Shown in pieces: positions 48,979 to 57,261 of a stretch of 64,000 bases of DNA; within the stretch, counting starts at the first letter, position 1; each line of letters opens with the position of its first letter. The DNA lies in the NCBI GenBank assembly GCA_020638065.1, contig JACKJG010000007.1:138390-202389 (forward strand), written 5' to 3'. The translations under genes were made by a program, and so were the position numbers. This DNA comes from Hyphomicrobiaceae bacterium (lineage in GTDB: Bacteria > Pseudomonadota > Alphaproteobacteria > Rhizobiales > Devosiaceae). The notes below the pieces were generated by a model, which did no database searches, was not told the DNA's origin, and saw only the letters and a program-made list of their open reading frames with translations.

Positions 48979-50454
48979 ATGGCGCACGAGAATGCCTATT
49001 ATGTCGGTCTCGATATCGGAACGTCAGGGGTCAAGGCGGCGCTGATGTCCGGTGCGGGCGTGCTTGAAGCCGATGCGCTTGCCCCACTCGAGGTCTTTCG
49101 CCCCAAGCCGGGTTGGTCGGAACAGAACCCGGCCGATTGGTGGGCGGCAACGCAATCGGCGCTCGATCAGCTGGCCAAAGCGCATCCGGAAAAGATGGCT
49201 CGCGTGCGCGGGCTCGGGCTCTCCGGCCAGATGCACGGCGCAACCCTGATCGACAAGGACGACAAGGTCCTGCGCCCTGCGATCCTCTGGAATGACGGGC
49301 GCTCGGCGGCCGAATGCGCGGAAATCGAGCGGGATTGCCCGAATTCGCGCCAGATCGCGGGCAATATCGCCATGCCCGGTTTCACCGCACCCAAGATTGC
49401 CTGGGTCAGAACGCACGAACCGGACATCTATGCGCAGATCGCCAAAGTGCTGCTCCCAAAGGATTATGTGCGGTTGTGTCTGTCCGGCGATTACGTGTCC
49501 GACATGTCCGATGCGGCGGGCACGCTGTGGCTCAACGTGGCCGAACGCAGATGGTCGCCGGAACTGCTGGCAGCGACCGGTCTTGATGAGAGTCATATGC
49601 CGCGGCTGGTCGAGGGATCCGAAGATTCGGCGATCCTTCGCGACGATCTCCGGCAGCGCTGGGGCATGTCCGAAAAGGTGGTGATCGCAGGCGGCGGCGG
49701 CGACAATGCGGTGCCGGCCTGCGGCATCGGTGCCATCCGGCCCGGCGAGGGCTTCGTTTCGCTGGGCACCTCCGGCGTGCTGTTCGTCACCAACGACCGG
49801 TTCCGACCCAACACCGAAGGCGCCGTTCATGCCTTCTGCCATGCTGTGCCCAATACCTGGCATCAGATGGGCGTCATCCTGTCAGCGACCGACAGTCTCA
49901 ACTGGATCGCCAGCAATCTCGGACAGTCGAGCGTCGATCTCGCCAACAAGGTGGCGGAGAGCTACCAGGGTCCGGGCGAGGAGATTTTCCTGCCCTACCT
50001 CTCGGGCGAACGCACACCGCACAACAATGCGGCGGCGCGGGGTTCATTTGTGGGGCTTTCGCATTTGTCCGACCCCGTCCGGCTGGCGCAAGCCGTCATG
50101 GAAGGTGTGGCCTTCGCCTTCAGGGATTGCCAGCGGGTGCTGGGCGATGCCGGCACGAGCGTCAACAAGCTGATCGCCGTGGGCGGTGGCTCCAATTCAC
50201 GCCTGTGGCTCGAGATGATCGCGACGCTGCTCGATCAGGAAATCAACATTCTCGCCGACGGCGATTTCGGCGGCGCGTTCGGTGCCGCGCGGCTGGGACT
50301 TTGTGCTGCCGAAAAAGCTGACCCGTTCGACGTCTGCACAACCCCGGACATCAAAACCAGCGTTACGCCTAACAGCCAATGGGCTGACGCACTCAATGCC
50401 AACTATCAGCGCTATCGCGCGCTCTATGGCGCGATCGAGGAGACCCGAAGATGA
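48979..50454 (+). CDS. xylB: Xylulokinase
   Basis: A 491-residue FGGY-family kinase phosphorylating D-xylulose to xylulose-5-phosphate. YYVGLDIGTSGVKAALMS binds ATP phosphates; GLSGQMHGATLIDKDDKVLR and PAILWNDGRSAAEC are the XylB-specific substrate motifs (QMHG); LPYLSGERTPHNN and GGGSNSRLWLEMIA follow. The length is normal. It shares ATGA with xylA, so the two enzymes are made together: isomerase then kinase. Confidence 0.96.
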   Translation: MAHENAYYVGLDIGTSGVKAALMSGAGVLEADALAPLEVFRPKPGWSEQNPADWWAATQSALDQLAKAHPEKMARVRGLGLSGQMHGATLIDKDDKVLRPAILWNDGRSAAECAEIERDCPNSRQIAGNIAMPGFTAPKIAWVRTHEPDIYAQIAKVLLPKDYVRLCLSGDYVSDMSDAAGTLWLNVAERRWSPELLAATGLDESHMPRLVEGSEDSAILRDDLRQRWGMSEKVVIAGGGGDNAVPACGIGAIRPGEGFVSLGTSGVLFVTNDRFRPNTEGAVHAFCHAVPNTWHQMGVILSATDSLNWIASNLGQSSVDLANKVAESYQGPGEEIFLPYLSGERTPHNNAAARGSFVGLSHLSDPVRLAQAVMEGVAFAFRDCQRVLGDAGTSVNKLIAVGGGSNSRLWLEMIATLLDQEINILADGDFGGAFGAARLGLCAAEKADPFDVCTTPDIKTSVTPNSQWADALNANYQRYRALYGAIEETRR

Positions 50455-51758
50455 GCGATTTTTTCAAAGGCCTGGAAAAGGTCAAATATGAAGGGCCGGG
50501 GAGCACAAGCCCGTTTGCCTTCCGCCACTACAATCCCGACGAAATGGTCATGGGCAAGCGCATGGAAGATCATCTGCGCTTTGCCGTGGCCTATTGGCAT
50601 TCGTTCGCCTGGGAAGGCGGCGACCCGTTCGGCGGGCGCACGTTCGACCGGCCCTGGTACGGCGATGACATGGAGCATGCCCGCCTCAAGGCAGAAGTTG
50701 CCTTCGAACTTTTTGGCCTTTTGGGCACGCCCTATTTCTGTTTTCACGACGCCGACGTCCGGCCAGAAGGCAGCACCTACGCGGAATCGACCAAGCGCCT
50801 GAACGAGATCGCTGACATCTTTGAAAAGAAGATGAGCGAGACCGGCGTCAAACTCTTGTGGGGTACCGCCAATCTCTTTTCGAACCGGCGTTACATGGCC
50901 GGCGCCTCGACCAATCCAGACCCGGACGTGTTCGCCTATTCGGCGGCCACCATCAAGGCGAACATGGATGTCACCCATCGGCTGGGTGGTGAAAACTATG
51001 TGCTCTGGGGCGGGCGCGAAGGGTACGAGACCCTTCTGAACACCAATATGGGCCAGGAATTCGACCAGATGGGTCGCATGCTCAATCTGGTGGTCGAGTA
51101 CAAGCACAAGATCGGCTTCAAAGGCACGATCCTTGTCGAGCCCAAGCCGCAGGAGCCCTCCAAGCACCAGTACGATTTCGATGCGGCGACCTGTTTCGCC
51201 TTCCTGCAGAAATACGGGCTCGAAAACGAGGTCAAACTCAATATCGAGGTCGGCCATGCGTTCCTGGCTGGCCACACGTTCGAACACGAACTGGCCTATG
51301 CCGCATCGCAGGGCATTCTCGGTTCCATCGACATGAACCGCAACGACCTGCAATCGGGCTGGGATACCGACCATTTCCCCAACATGGTTCCGGAAGTGGC
51401 GCTGGCCTATTACCACATTCTGAAAAATGGCGGGCTGCACACTGGCGGCACCAATTTCGACGCCAAGCTGCGCCGTCAATCCATCGATCCCGAGGATCTG
51501 GTTCTGGGGCATATTCTTGGCATCGAGACCTGTGCACGCGGCCTCAAAGCTGCCGCCGCACTGATTGAAGACGGCACTTACGACCAATTCCTGGCTGACC
51601 GCTATGCGGACTGGAACAGCGCAGAGGCACAAGCCATGCTCAAGGGCGAGCGGTCGCTTGACGAGATCGCGGCCCGCGTGGAGCGCGATCATATCGAACC
51701 CGAACCGCGTTCGGGCAAGCAGGAATATCTGGAGAACCTGATCAACCGGTTCTGCTAG
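50451..51758 (+). CDS. xylA: Xylose isomerase
   Basis: A 435-residue class II isomerase converting D-xylose to D-xylulose with two divalent metals. YWHSFAWEGGDPFG, YFCFHDADVRPEG (catalytic His), LVEPKPQEPSKHQYDFD (metal Glu and Lys) and NIEVGHAFLAGHTFEHEL with the second metal set are present. ATG 50451 overlaps the xylB stop. In rhizobia xylA commonly precedes xylB; here the order is reversed. Confidence 0.97.
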   Translation: MSDFFKGLEKVKYEGPGSTSPFAFRHYNPDEMVMGKRMEDHLRFAVAYWHSFAWEGGDPFGGRTFDRPWYGDDMEHARLKAEVAFELFGLLGTPYFCFHDADVRPEGSTYAESTKRLNEIADIFEKKMSETGVKLLWGTANLFSNRRYMAGASTNPDPDVFAYSAATIKANMDVTHRLGGENYVLWGGREGYETLLNTNMGQEFDQMGRMLNLVVEYKHKIGFKGTILVEPKPQEPSKHQYDFDAATCFAFLQKYGLENEVKLNIEVGHAFLAGHTFEHELAYAASQGILGSIDMNRNDLQSGWDTDHFPNMVPEVALAYYHILKNGGLHTGGTNFDAKLRRQSIDPEDLVLGHILGIETCARGLKAAAALIEDGTYDQFLADRYADWNSAEAQAMLKGERSLDEIAARVERDHIEPEPRSGKQEYLENLINRFC

Positions 51759-51794
51759 GCGATATCGGCTGACCGGCAACGGTCGGCCTCTATG

Positions 51795-51832
51795 TTTCCG
51801 GGATGCGTTTGGGCTTTTTCGCTTCCCGGAAA
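51795..51832. promoter_or_regulatory. Inverted repeat between xylA and the GH43 gene
   Basis: TTTCCGGGA pairs perfectly with TCCCGGAAA across a 20-base loop rich in T. It lies in the 206-bp gap after xylA; a smaller stem (GACCG/CGGTC, 51771-51784) precedes it. Neither is followed by a proper T-run, so processing, an operator, or a weak terminator are all possible. The remaining gap shows no ORF. Confidence 0.3.
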
Positions 51833-51964
51833 AACGCCGGTGGTGACGCACTGGACCCACCGGCCATCTTCCCGAAAAGGGCCGTCGGCACTCTGCCGGC
51901 GGCCTTCGGGGCAAGCCAAAATCCCGCAAAAAGCGATCAGCAGGTTCCGCAAGAGGAAAGCGTT

Positions 51965-53563
51965 ATGGCCATCGTTACCAACCCCATTCTGCCCGGCTTC
52001 AATCCCGACCCATCCATCTGCCGGGTCGGCGACGATTACTATATCGCGACCTCGACCTTTGAATGGTTTCCCGGGGTTCAGATCCATCATTCAAGGGACC
52101 TGGCAAACTGGGAACTCGTTGCACGGCCGCTGACGCGCAAGAGCCAGCTCGACATGCGCGGCGATCCCGATTCCTGCGGTATCTGGGCACCGTGCCTGAC
52201 CCATGACGGGGAGCAATTCTGGCTGGTCTATACGGACGTCAAGCGCAAGGACGGCTCTTTCAAGGATGCGCACAATTACATCGTGACGGCGCCTTCGATC
52301 GAGGGGCCGTGGTCTGATCCGGTCTATGTCAATTCGTCGGGTTTCGATCCGTCACTTTTCCATGACGATGATGGACGCAAATGGTTCGTCAACATGATGT
52401 GGGACCATCGCGTGCGCCCGCTGCTTTTTGCCGGCATCGCCCTGCAGGAGTATGATCCCGCCAAGAAGAAACTGGTCGGTGAGCGCACCAATATCTTTCA
52501 GGGCACGGACCTGAAGCTGGTCGAGGGACCACATCTCTACAAGCGCGGCGGCTATTATTACCTTCTGACCGCGGAAGGCGGCACCGGCTACGAGCATGCC
52601 TGCACCTTCGCACGGTCGCGCCATATTGACGGGCCCTACGAGCTTCATCCGCTCAAGCACATCATCACCGCCAAGGATCATCCGCTTAACAGGGTGCAGC
52701 GCTCAGGGCACGGCGATATCGTCGACACCCCGGACGGCAAGACCTATGTGGTGCACCTGATGGGCCGCCCGACAACCCAGAAGCGGCGATGCGTGCTCGG
52801 CCGCGAAACCGGCATTCAGGAAGCCGAATGGCGGGACGATGGCTGGCTCTGGGTGAAGAACGGACCTGTTCCCTCCTACGAGGTCAACCTGCCCGCAGAA
52901 CGCGATGAAGAGGCCTATTGGGCTCCAAAATTCTACGATTTCGCCAAGCCCGAACTCGATATCGACTTTCAATGGCTAAGAACGCCCGAGCCGGAGCGCA
53001 TCTTCTCGTTGACCGACAAGCCGGGCGTCCTGCGGCTTTATGGCCGTGAATCCATCGGCTCCTGGTTCGAGCAGGCGCTCGTCGCCCGCCGCCAGCAGCA
53101 TTTCAATTACCGGGCCGAGACGGAACTGGATTTCTCACCGCAAGACGAGCGGCAGATGGCAGGCCTGACCGCCTATTATTCGCGCTACAATTTCCACTAT
53201 CTGGTGGTGACCGCCCATTCGGACGGGCAGCGGGAACTGATGATCGTGAGTTCGGAAGCGAGTTTTCCGGATGGCAAACTCACCTTCCATGGCGAACCGA
53301 TCCAGATTCCGAACGAGGGCAAGGTGCGGCTGGGCATCAACATCTCGAATTCGCGGCTGCAATTTTCCTATGGATTGCAGGGTGACAATGATCTGAAGCC
53401 CTTCGGTCCCGAACTGGATGCTTCTCTGCTTTCAGACGAATGTGGCGGGCATGCTGAACATGGCTCATTTACCGGCGCCTTTATCGGGGTTTGTGCACAG
53501 GACCTGAACGGCACGGCGGCGCCTGCGGATTTCTCCTATCTCAGCTACGAGCCAGTGCGCTGA
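51965..53563 (+). CDS. GH43 family beta-xylosidase
   Basis: A 532-residue glycosidase. A five-bladed GH43 propeller (1-~320) starts NPILPGFNPDPSICRVGDDY with the general-base Asp, continues SSGFDPSLFHDDDGRKW (middle Asp) and LVEGPHLYKRGGYYYLLTAE (acid Glu), and a C-terminal beta-sandwich (~330-532) completes the family's XynB-type architecture. No signal peptide: it should cut xylo-oligosaccharides in the cytoplasm, releasing xylose for XylA. AGAGGA lies before ATG 51965; a longer frame to 51803 is not family-like. Confidence 0.93.
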   Translation: MAIVTNPILPGFNPDPSICRVGDDYYIATSTFEWFPGVQIHHSRDLANWELVARPLTRKSQLDMRGDPDSCGIWAPCLTHDGEQFWLVYTDVKRKDGSFKDAHNYIVTAPSIEGPWSDPVYVNSSGFDPSLFHDDDGRKWFVNMMWDHRVRPLLFAGIALQEYDPAKKKLVGERTNIFQGTDLKLVEGPHLYKRGGYYYLLTAEGGTGYEHACTFARSRHIDGPYELHPLKHIITAKDHPLNRVQRSGHGDIVDTPDGKTYVVHLMGRPTTQKRRCVLGRETGIQEAEWRDDGWLWVKNGPVPSYEVNLPAERDEEAYWAPKFYDFAKPELDIDFQWLRTPEPERIFSLTDKPGVLRLYGRESIGSWFEQALVARRQQHFNYRAETELDFSPQDERQMAGLTAYYSRYNFHYLVVTAHSDGQRELMIVSSEASFPDGKLTFHGEPIQIPNEGKVRLGINISNSRLQFSYGLQGDNDLKPFGPELDASLLSDECGGHAEHGSFTGAFIGVCAQDLNGTAAPADFSYLSYEPVR

Positions 53564-53636
53564 GACGATTGGCCATCTCGACGCGAGAGGGTTGATCGGC
53601 CAGATTGAACGCTGAGGGCGCGACTGGAGTTATGAC

Positions 53637-54512
53637 ATGAAGAAAATCGTTGTGACCGGCGGATCGGGCTCTCCCGAGCGCGGCGTCGGCGCGTCCATCG
53701 TTCGCGATCTTCTCGATCGCGGCTATGAAGTGAGAAACCTCGATATCCTGCCGCCAAGGGCCAACCCGCAAGCGGAATATCGACAGGTTGATCTCAGTCA
53801 TTATGGCGACACGTTCGCCAACCTTCACGGCGCCGATGCCGTGGTACACCTGGCCGCCAATGCCAAACCCGATTTCGACCATTTCACTGGCGCCCAGCGC
53901 TTTCACCTCAATACGCTGATGGCCTACAATGTTTTCCAGTCCGCCGTGGCGCTCGGCATTGACCGGGTGGTCTGGGCATCGTCGGAGACGGTTCTCGGGT
54001 TCCCCTACGACACGCCGCCCGAACTGGTGCCGACCCATGACGACGATCCACCGATCCCGACCGGCTCGTACGGAATTTCAAAGGCGGTGGTCGAAAACCT
54101 TGCCGAGCATCTGCACCGCCTGCACGGCACCACTTTTATCGGGCTGCGTTTCTCCAACGTCTATTACGATAATGCGGGCAGCGAGACCGATTATCAGGAT
54201 CTTCCGCCCTTCTGGGACAAGCCGAAGGAGAAGAAATTCAACCTCTGGGGCTATGTCGATCATCGCGATATCGCGCAGGGTGTTTACAGGGCGCTGACCT
54301 CTTCGGTCACAGGCGCGCGCAACTACACGTTGGCCGCCGCCGACACCAACATGAAGATGACCAATGAAGAGCTGGTTGCGCTCTGTTTCCCCGGCACCAG
54401 GATCAGGCCCGGCACCGGCGCCCACGATACGCTGATCGGCATCGATCGGGCGCGAGAGGAACTTGGATATGATCCCCAATATTCCTGGCGCGATATTTTG
54501 GGCGAAAACTAG
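53637..54512 (+). CDS. NAD-dependent epimerase/dehydratase family protein
   Basis: A 291-residue extended short-chain dehydrogenase. KKIVVTGGSGSPERGVGASI is the NAD loop (variant Gly spacing), VVHLAANAKPDFD and SSETVLGF follow, and YGISK (Tyr and Lys) is catalytic. It lacks the longer sugar-nucleotide part, so a free sugar, sugar acid or lactone is a likelier substrate. It lies 73 bp after the xylosidase gene on the same strand, perhaps handling a second xyloside or uronate side chain. Exact reaction unknown. Confidence 0.83.
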   Translation: MKKIVVTGGSGSPERGVGASIVRDLLDRGYEVRNLDILPPRANPQAEYRQVDLSHYGDTFANLHGADAVVHLAANAKPDFDHFTGAQRFHLNTLMAYNVFQSAVALGIDRVVWASSETVLGFPYDTPPELVPTHDDDPPIPTGSYGISKAVVENLAEHLHRLHGTTFIGLRFSNVYYDNAGSETDYQDLPPFWDKPKEKKFNLWGYVDHRDIAQGVYRALTSSVTGARNYTLAAADTNMKMTNEELVALCFPGTRIRPGTGAHDTLIGIDRAREELGYDPQYSWRDILGEN

Positions 54513-54597
54513 AGGCCAGAATTGCTTTGCGGTTGAGACAGGGTTCGAGTTGACCTAGGGTTCAGGCTTTGCTGCCGGTCCAGAACCCTTGCACGAC

Positions 54598-57261
54598 ATG
54601 AATGCCTCCCCGACCGTGACGCCGATGATGGCGCAATACCTTGAAATCAAGGCGGTCAATCCCGGCTATCTGCTTTTCTATCGCATGGGCGATTTCTACG
54701 AATTGTTCTTCGAGGATGCGGAGATTGCCTCGGGCGCGCTCGGCATCGTTCTGACCAAGCGCGGCAAGCATCAGGGCGATGATATTCCCATGTGCGGCGT
54801 GCCGATTCATGCCGCCGAAGACTACCTGAAAAGGCTCATCTCGCAGGGCCATCGCGTTGCGATCTGCGAACAGGTTGAAGACCCTGCCGAGGCCAAGAAG
54901 CGTGGCTCGAAATCGGTGGTCAAACGCGATGTCGTCCGGCTGGTGACTGCCGGGACGCTGACCGAAGATGATCTCTTGCCTGATGGGCGCAACAACTTTC
55001 TCGCCAGTCTGGCGATGATCAGGCACGGGCAGGCCGATTTCGCTCTCGCCTATGCCGACATCTCGACGGGCGAATGCGCTCTGGTCGAATTGAGCGAAGC
55101 GCAATTGGCCGACGAATTGGCGCGGCTCGATTGCGCCGAACTGGTGCTCACCTCAACCGTGCGCGAGGTCCTTTCCGATCTGGATGCCCTGCCGCGCGGG
55201 CTATTCGACCGCATGACGATTTCCGACGCGGATCTGTTTGATTCCGAACAGGCATCGGGCCGCATCAAAACTCAGTTTCCACAAATTGACCCGACCGCTT
55301 GGTCGCGCGCCGGCCGGGCCGCACTCGGGGCACTGGTCGCCTATGTGGCCGAAACCCAGAAGTCGGCCAACGTGCCCCTCAGGCCGCCCAAAAGCGAAGC
55401 GGCGGCAGACCACATGGCGATCGATCAGGCGACCCGCAATTCGCTTGAATTGCTGCAAACCAATCGCGGGGCAGTAAAGGGCTCGCTACGCCATGCGATC
55501 GACCGCACCGTCACCCAGGCCGGCCAGCGGCTTCTGGTCCGGCATCTGGCCGCACCCCTGGTCGACCGCAAAGCAATCATCGAACGTCTCGATATGGTCG
55601 AATGGCTGAACCGCTCGCCGCTCCTGCTTGGCGATGTGCGCTCGCACCTCAAGAAGGCGCCCGATCTCGGCCGCCCCCTGTCGCGCCTCGGGCTTGGACG
55701 CGGCGGCCCGCGGGACCTGTTGAGCATTGCCCGCTCGGTCGAGCAGGCGCGTTCGCTCGGTTCTCTTTTTGCCGCTGAAAGCGATCTGCCCGAAGGGCTG
55801 TTGCGCATCAATGCCGTCCTGATGGACGCACCGGCCGATCTTGCTAATCTCATCGGCAGCGCCATTGATGACGAAGCGCCGCTTCTGGCGAGGGATGGCG
55901 GCTTCGTGCGGTCCGGGTTCGACAAGGACCTCGACCGCTACCGGGCGCTCGCCAGCGAAAGCCGTACATTCATCGCGCAATTGCAGGCACGGCTGACTGA
56001 GGCCACCGACGTCAAATCGCTCAAGATCAAGCACAACAATGTGCTTGGCTATTTTGTCGAAGTGCCGGCCAGCCATGGACCGAAACTGATGGGCGAACCG
56101 CACGCGGAAACGTTCATCCATCGCCAGACCATGGCGAACGCCATGCGTTTCACGACGGTCGAACTGAGCGAACTTGAAGGCGAGATCGTCAAGGCGCAGA
56201 CCGAGGCGCTCGCCATCGAACTTGCCGTTTTCGATCAGGTGCAGGACGCCGTTCTGACCGAAGCGCCCCGATTGCAGAAACTGGCCGAGGCGCTGGCCGA
56301 ACTCGACGTGATGGCCTCGCACGCCAAAATGGCTGCCGACAATGGTTTCTGCCGTCCCGAAGTTGATAATTCTCTTGCTTTCGAAGTGCTTGAGGGCCGG
56401 CACCCGGTGGTTCAGGCCATGCTCGAGGCCGAACAGCAGACTTTCGTGACCAATGATTGCCATCTGGGCACAACCGAAGACGAAGCCGGCGCTTTGTGGC
56501 TGGTGACCGGGCCGAATATGGGCGGCAAGTCCACCTTCTTGCGCCAGAATGCGCTGATCGCCATTCTGGCCCAGATCGGGTCGTTCGTTCCCGCCGGATC
56601 GGCGCATGTCGGGATTGTCGACAAGCTCTTTTCCCGCGTCGGCGCGTCGGACGATATTGCCGAAGGGCGATCGACCTTCATGGTGGAAATGGTCGAGACC
56701 GCCGCCATTCTCAATCGGGCCACGAAGCGCTCGTTTGTCATTCTGGACGAGATCGGGCGCGGCACGGCAACATTCGATGGCCTCTCGATTGCCTGGGCCA
56801 CCGCTGAAGCCCTGCACGAAACCAATCAGTGCCGGGCGCTGTTCGCCACCCATTTTCACGAATTGACCGCTTTGTCCGCGCGTCTGGACCGGGTTTCGAA
56901 CCACACAATGAAGGTGCGCGAATATCGCGGCGAGGTCGTTTTCCTGCATGAAGTCGCCGAGGGTGCCGCCGACCGCTCCTATGGTATTCAGGTCGCAAAG
57001 CTTGCCGGACTGCCGGCCCCGGTCGTCAAAAGAGCGCGCGAAGTACTGGACCTGCTCGAACAACAGCCCCGGAGCGTGCCCGAAGATCTCGACGATTTAC
57101 CTTTATTTACCGTTCATCAACCACAATCGTCACCCACGAGACCCGATGAGCTGCTAGAGATGATCGATGCCCTGACCCCCGATGAGCTGACCCCGCGTGA
57201 GGCCATCGATTTTCTCTATGAACTCAAGAAAGCGCGCCATGCCCGCGATCGCAACGAGTAG
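54598..57261 (+). CDS. mutS: DNA mismatch repair protein MutS
   Basis: An 887-residue mismatch-recognition ATPase. The clamp motif FYRMGDFYELFFEDA (Phe for mismatch stacking) is near residue 25; connector, lever and clamp domains follow; the ATPase has GPNMGGKST, VILDEIGRGTATFDG and FATHFHELTAL. ATG 54598 (MNASPTV) is taken; TTG 54589 is also in frame. The C-terminal region (TPREAIDFLYELKK) is the tetramerisation segment. It starts the mutS-glnD-murJ-trpS run and overlaps glnD by 23 bp. Confidence 0.97.
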   Translation: MNASPTVTPMMAQYLEIKAVNPGYLLFYRMGDFYELFFEDAEIASGALGIVLTKRGKHQGDDIPMCGVPIHAAEDYLKRLISQGHRVAICEQVEDPAEAKKRGSKSVVKRDVVRLVTAGTLTEDDLLPDGRNNFLASLAMIRHGQADFALAYADISTGECALVELSEAQLADELARLDCAELVLTSTVREVLSDLDALPRGLFDRMTISDADLFDSEQASGRIKTQFPQIDPTAWSRAGRAALGALVAYVAETQKSANVPLRPPKSEAAADHMAIDQATRNSLELLQTNRGAVKGSLRHAIDRTVTQAGQRLLVRHLAAPLVDRKAIIERLDMVEWLNRSPLLLGDVRSHLKKAPDLGRPLSRLGLGRGGPRDLLSIARSVEQARSLGSLFAAESDLPEGLLRINAVLMDAPADLANLIGSAIDDEAPLLARDGGFVRSGFDKDLDRYRALASESRTFIAQLQARLTEATDVKSLKIKHNNVLGYFVEVPASHGPKLMGEPHAETFIHRQTMANAMRFTTVELSELEGEIVKAQTEALAIELAVFDQVQDAVLTEAPRLQKLAEALAELDVMASHAKMAADNGFCRPEVDNSLAFEVLEGRHPVVQAMLEAEQQTFVTNDCHLGTTEDEAGALWLVTGPNMGGKSTFLRQNALIAILAQIGSFVPAGSAHVGIVDKLFSRVGASDDIAEGRSTFMVEMVETAAILNRATKRSFVILDEIGRGTATFDGLSIAWATAEALHETNQCRALFATHFHELTALSARLDRVSNHTMKVREYRGEVVFLHEVAEGAADRSYGIQVAKLAGLPAPVVKRAREVLDLLEQQPRSVPEDLDDLPLFTVHQPQSSPTRPDELLEMIDALTPDELTPREAIDFLYELKKARHARDRNE

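Noticed and set aside
51795..51832. The inverted repeat after xylA as a terminator
   Set aside because: No T-run follows the stem on either strand; kept only as a low-confidence inverted repeat.
55486..57063. A 525-codon frame antisense to mutS
   Set aside because: Same reason: shadow of a secure gene, no domain.
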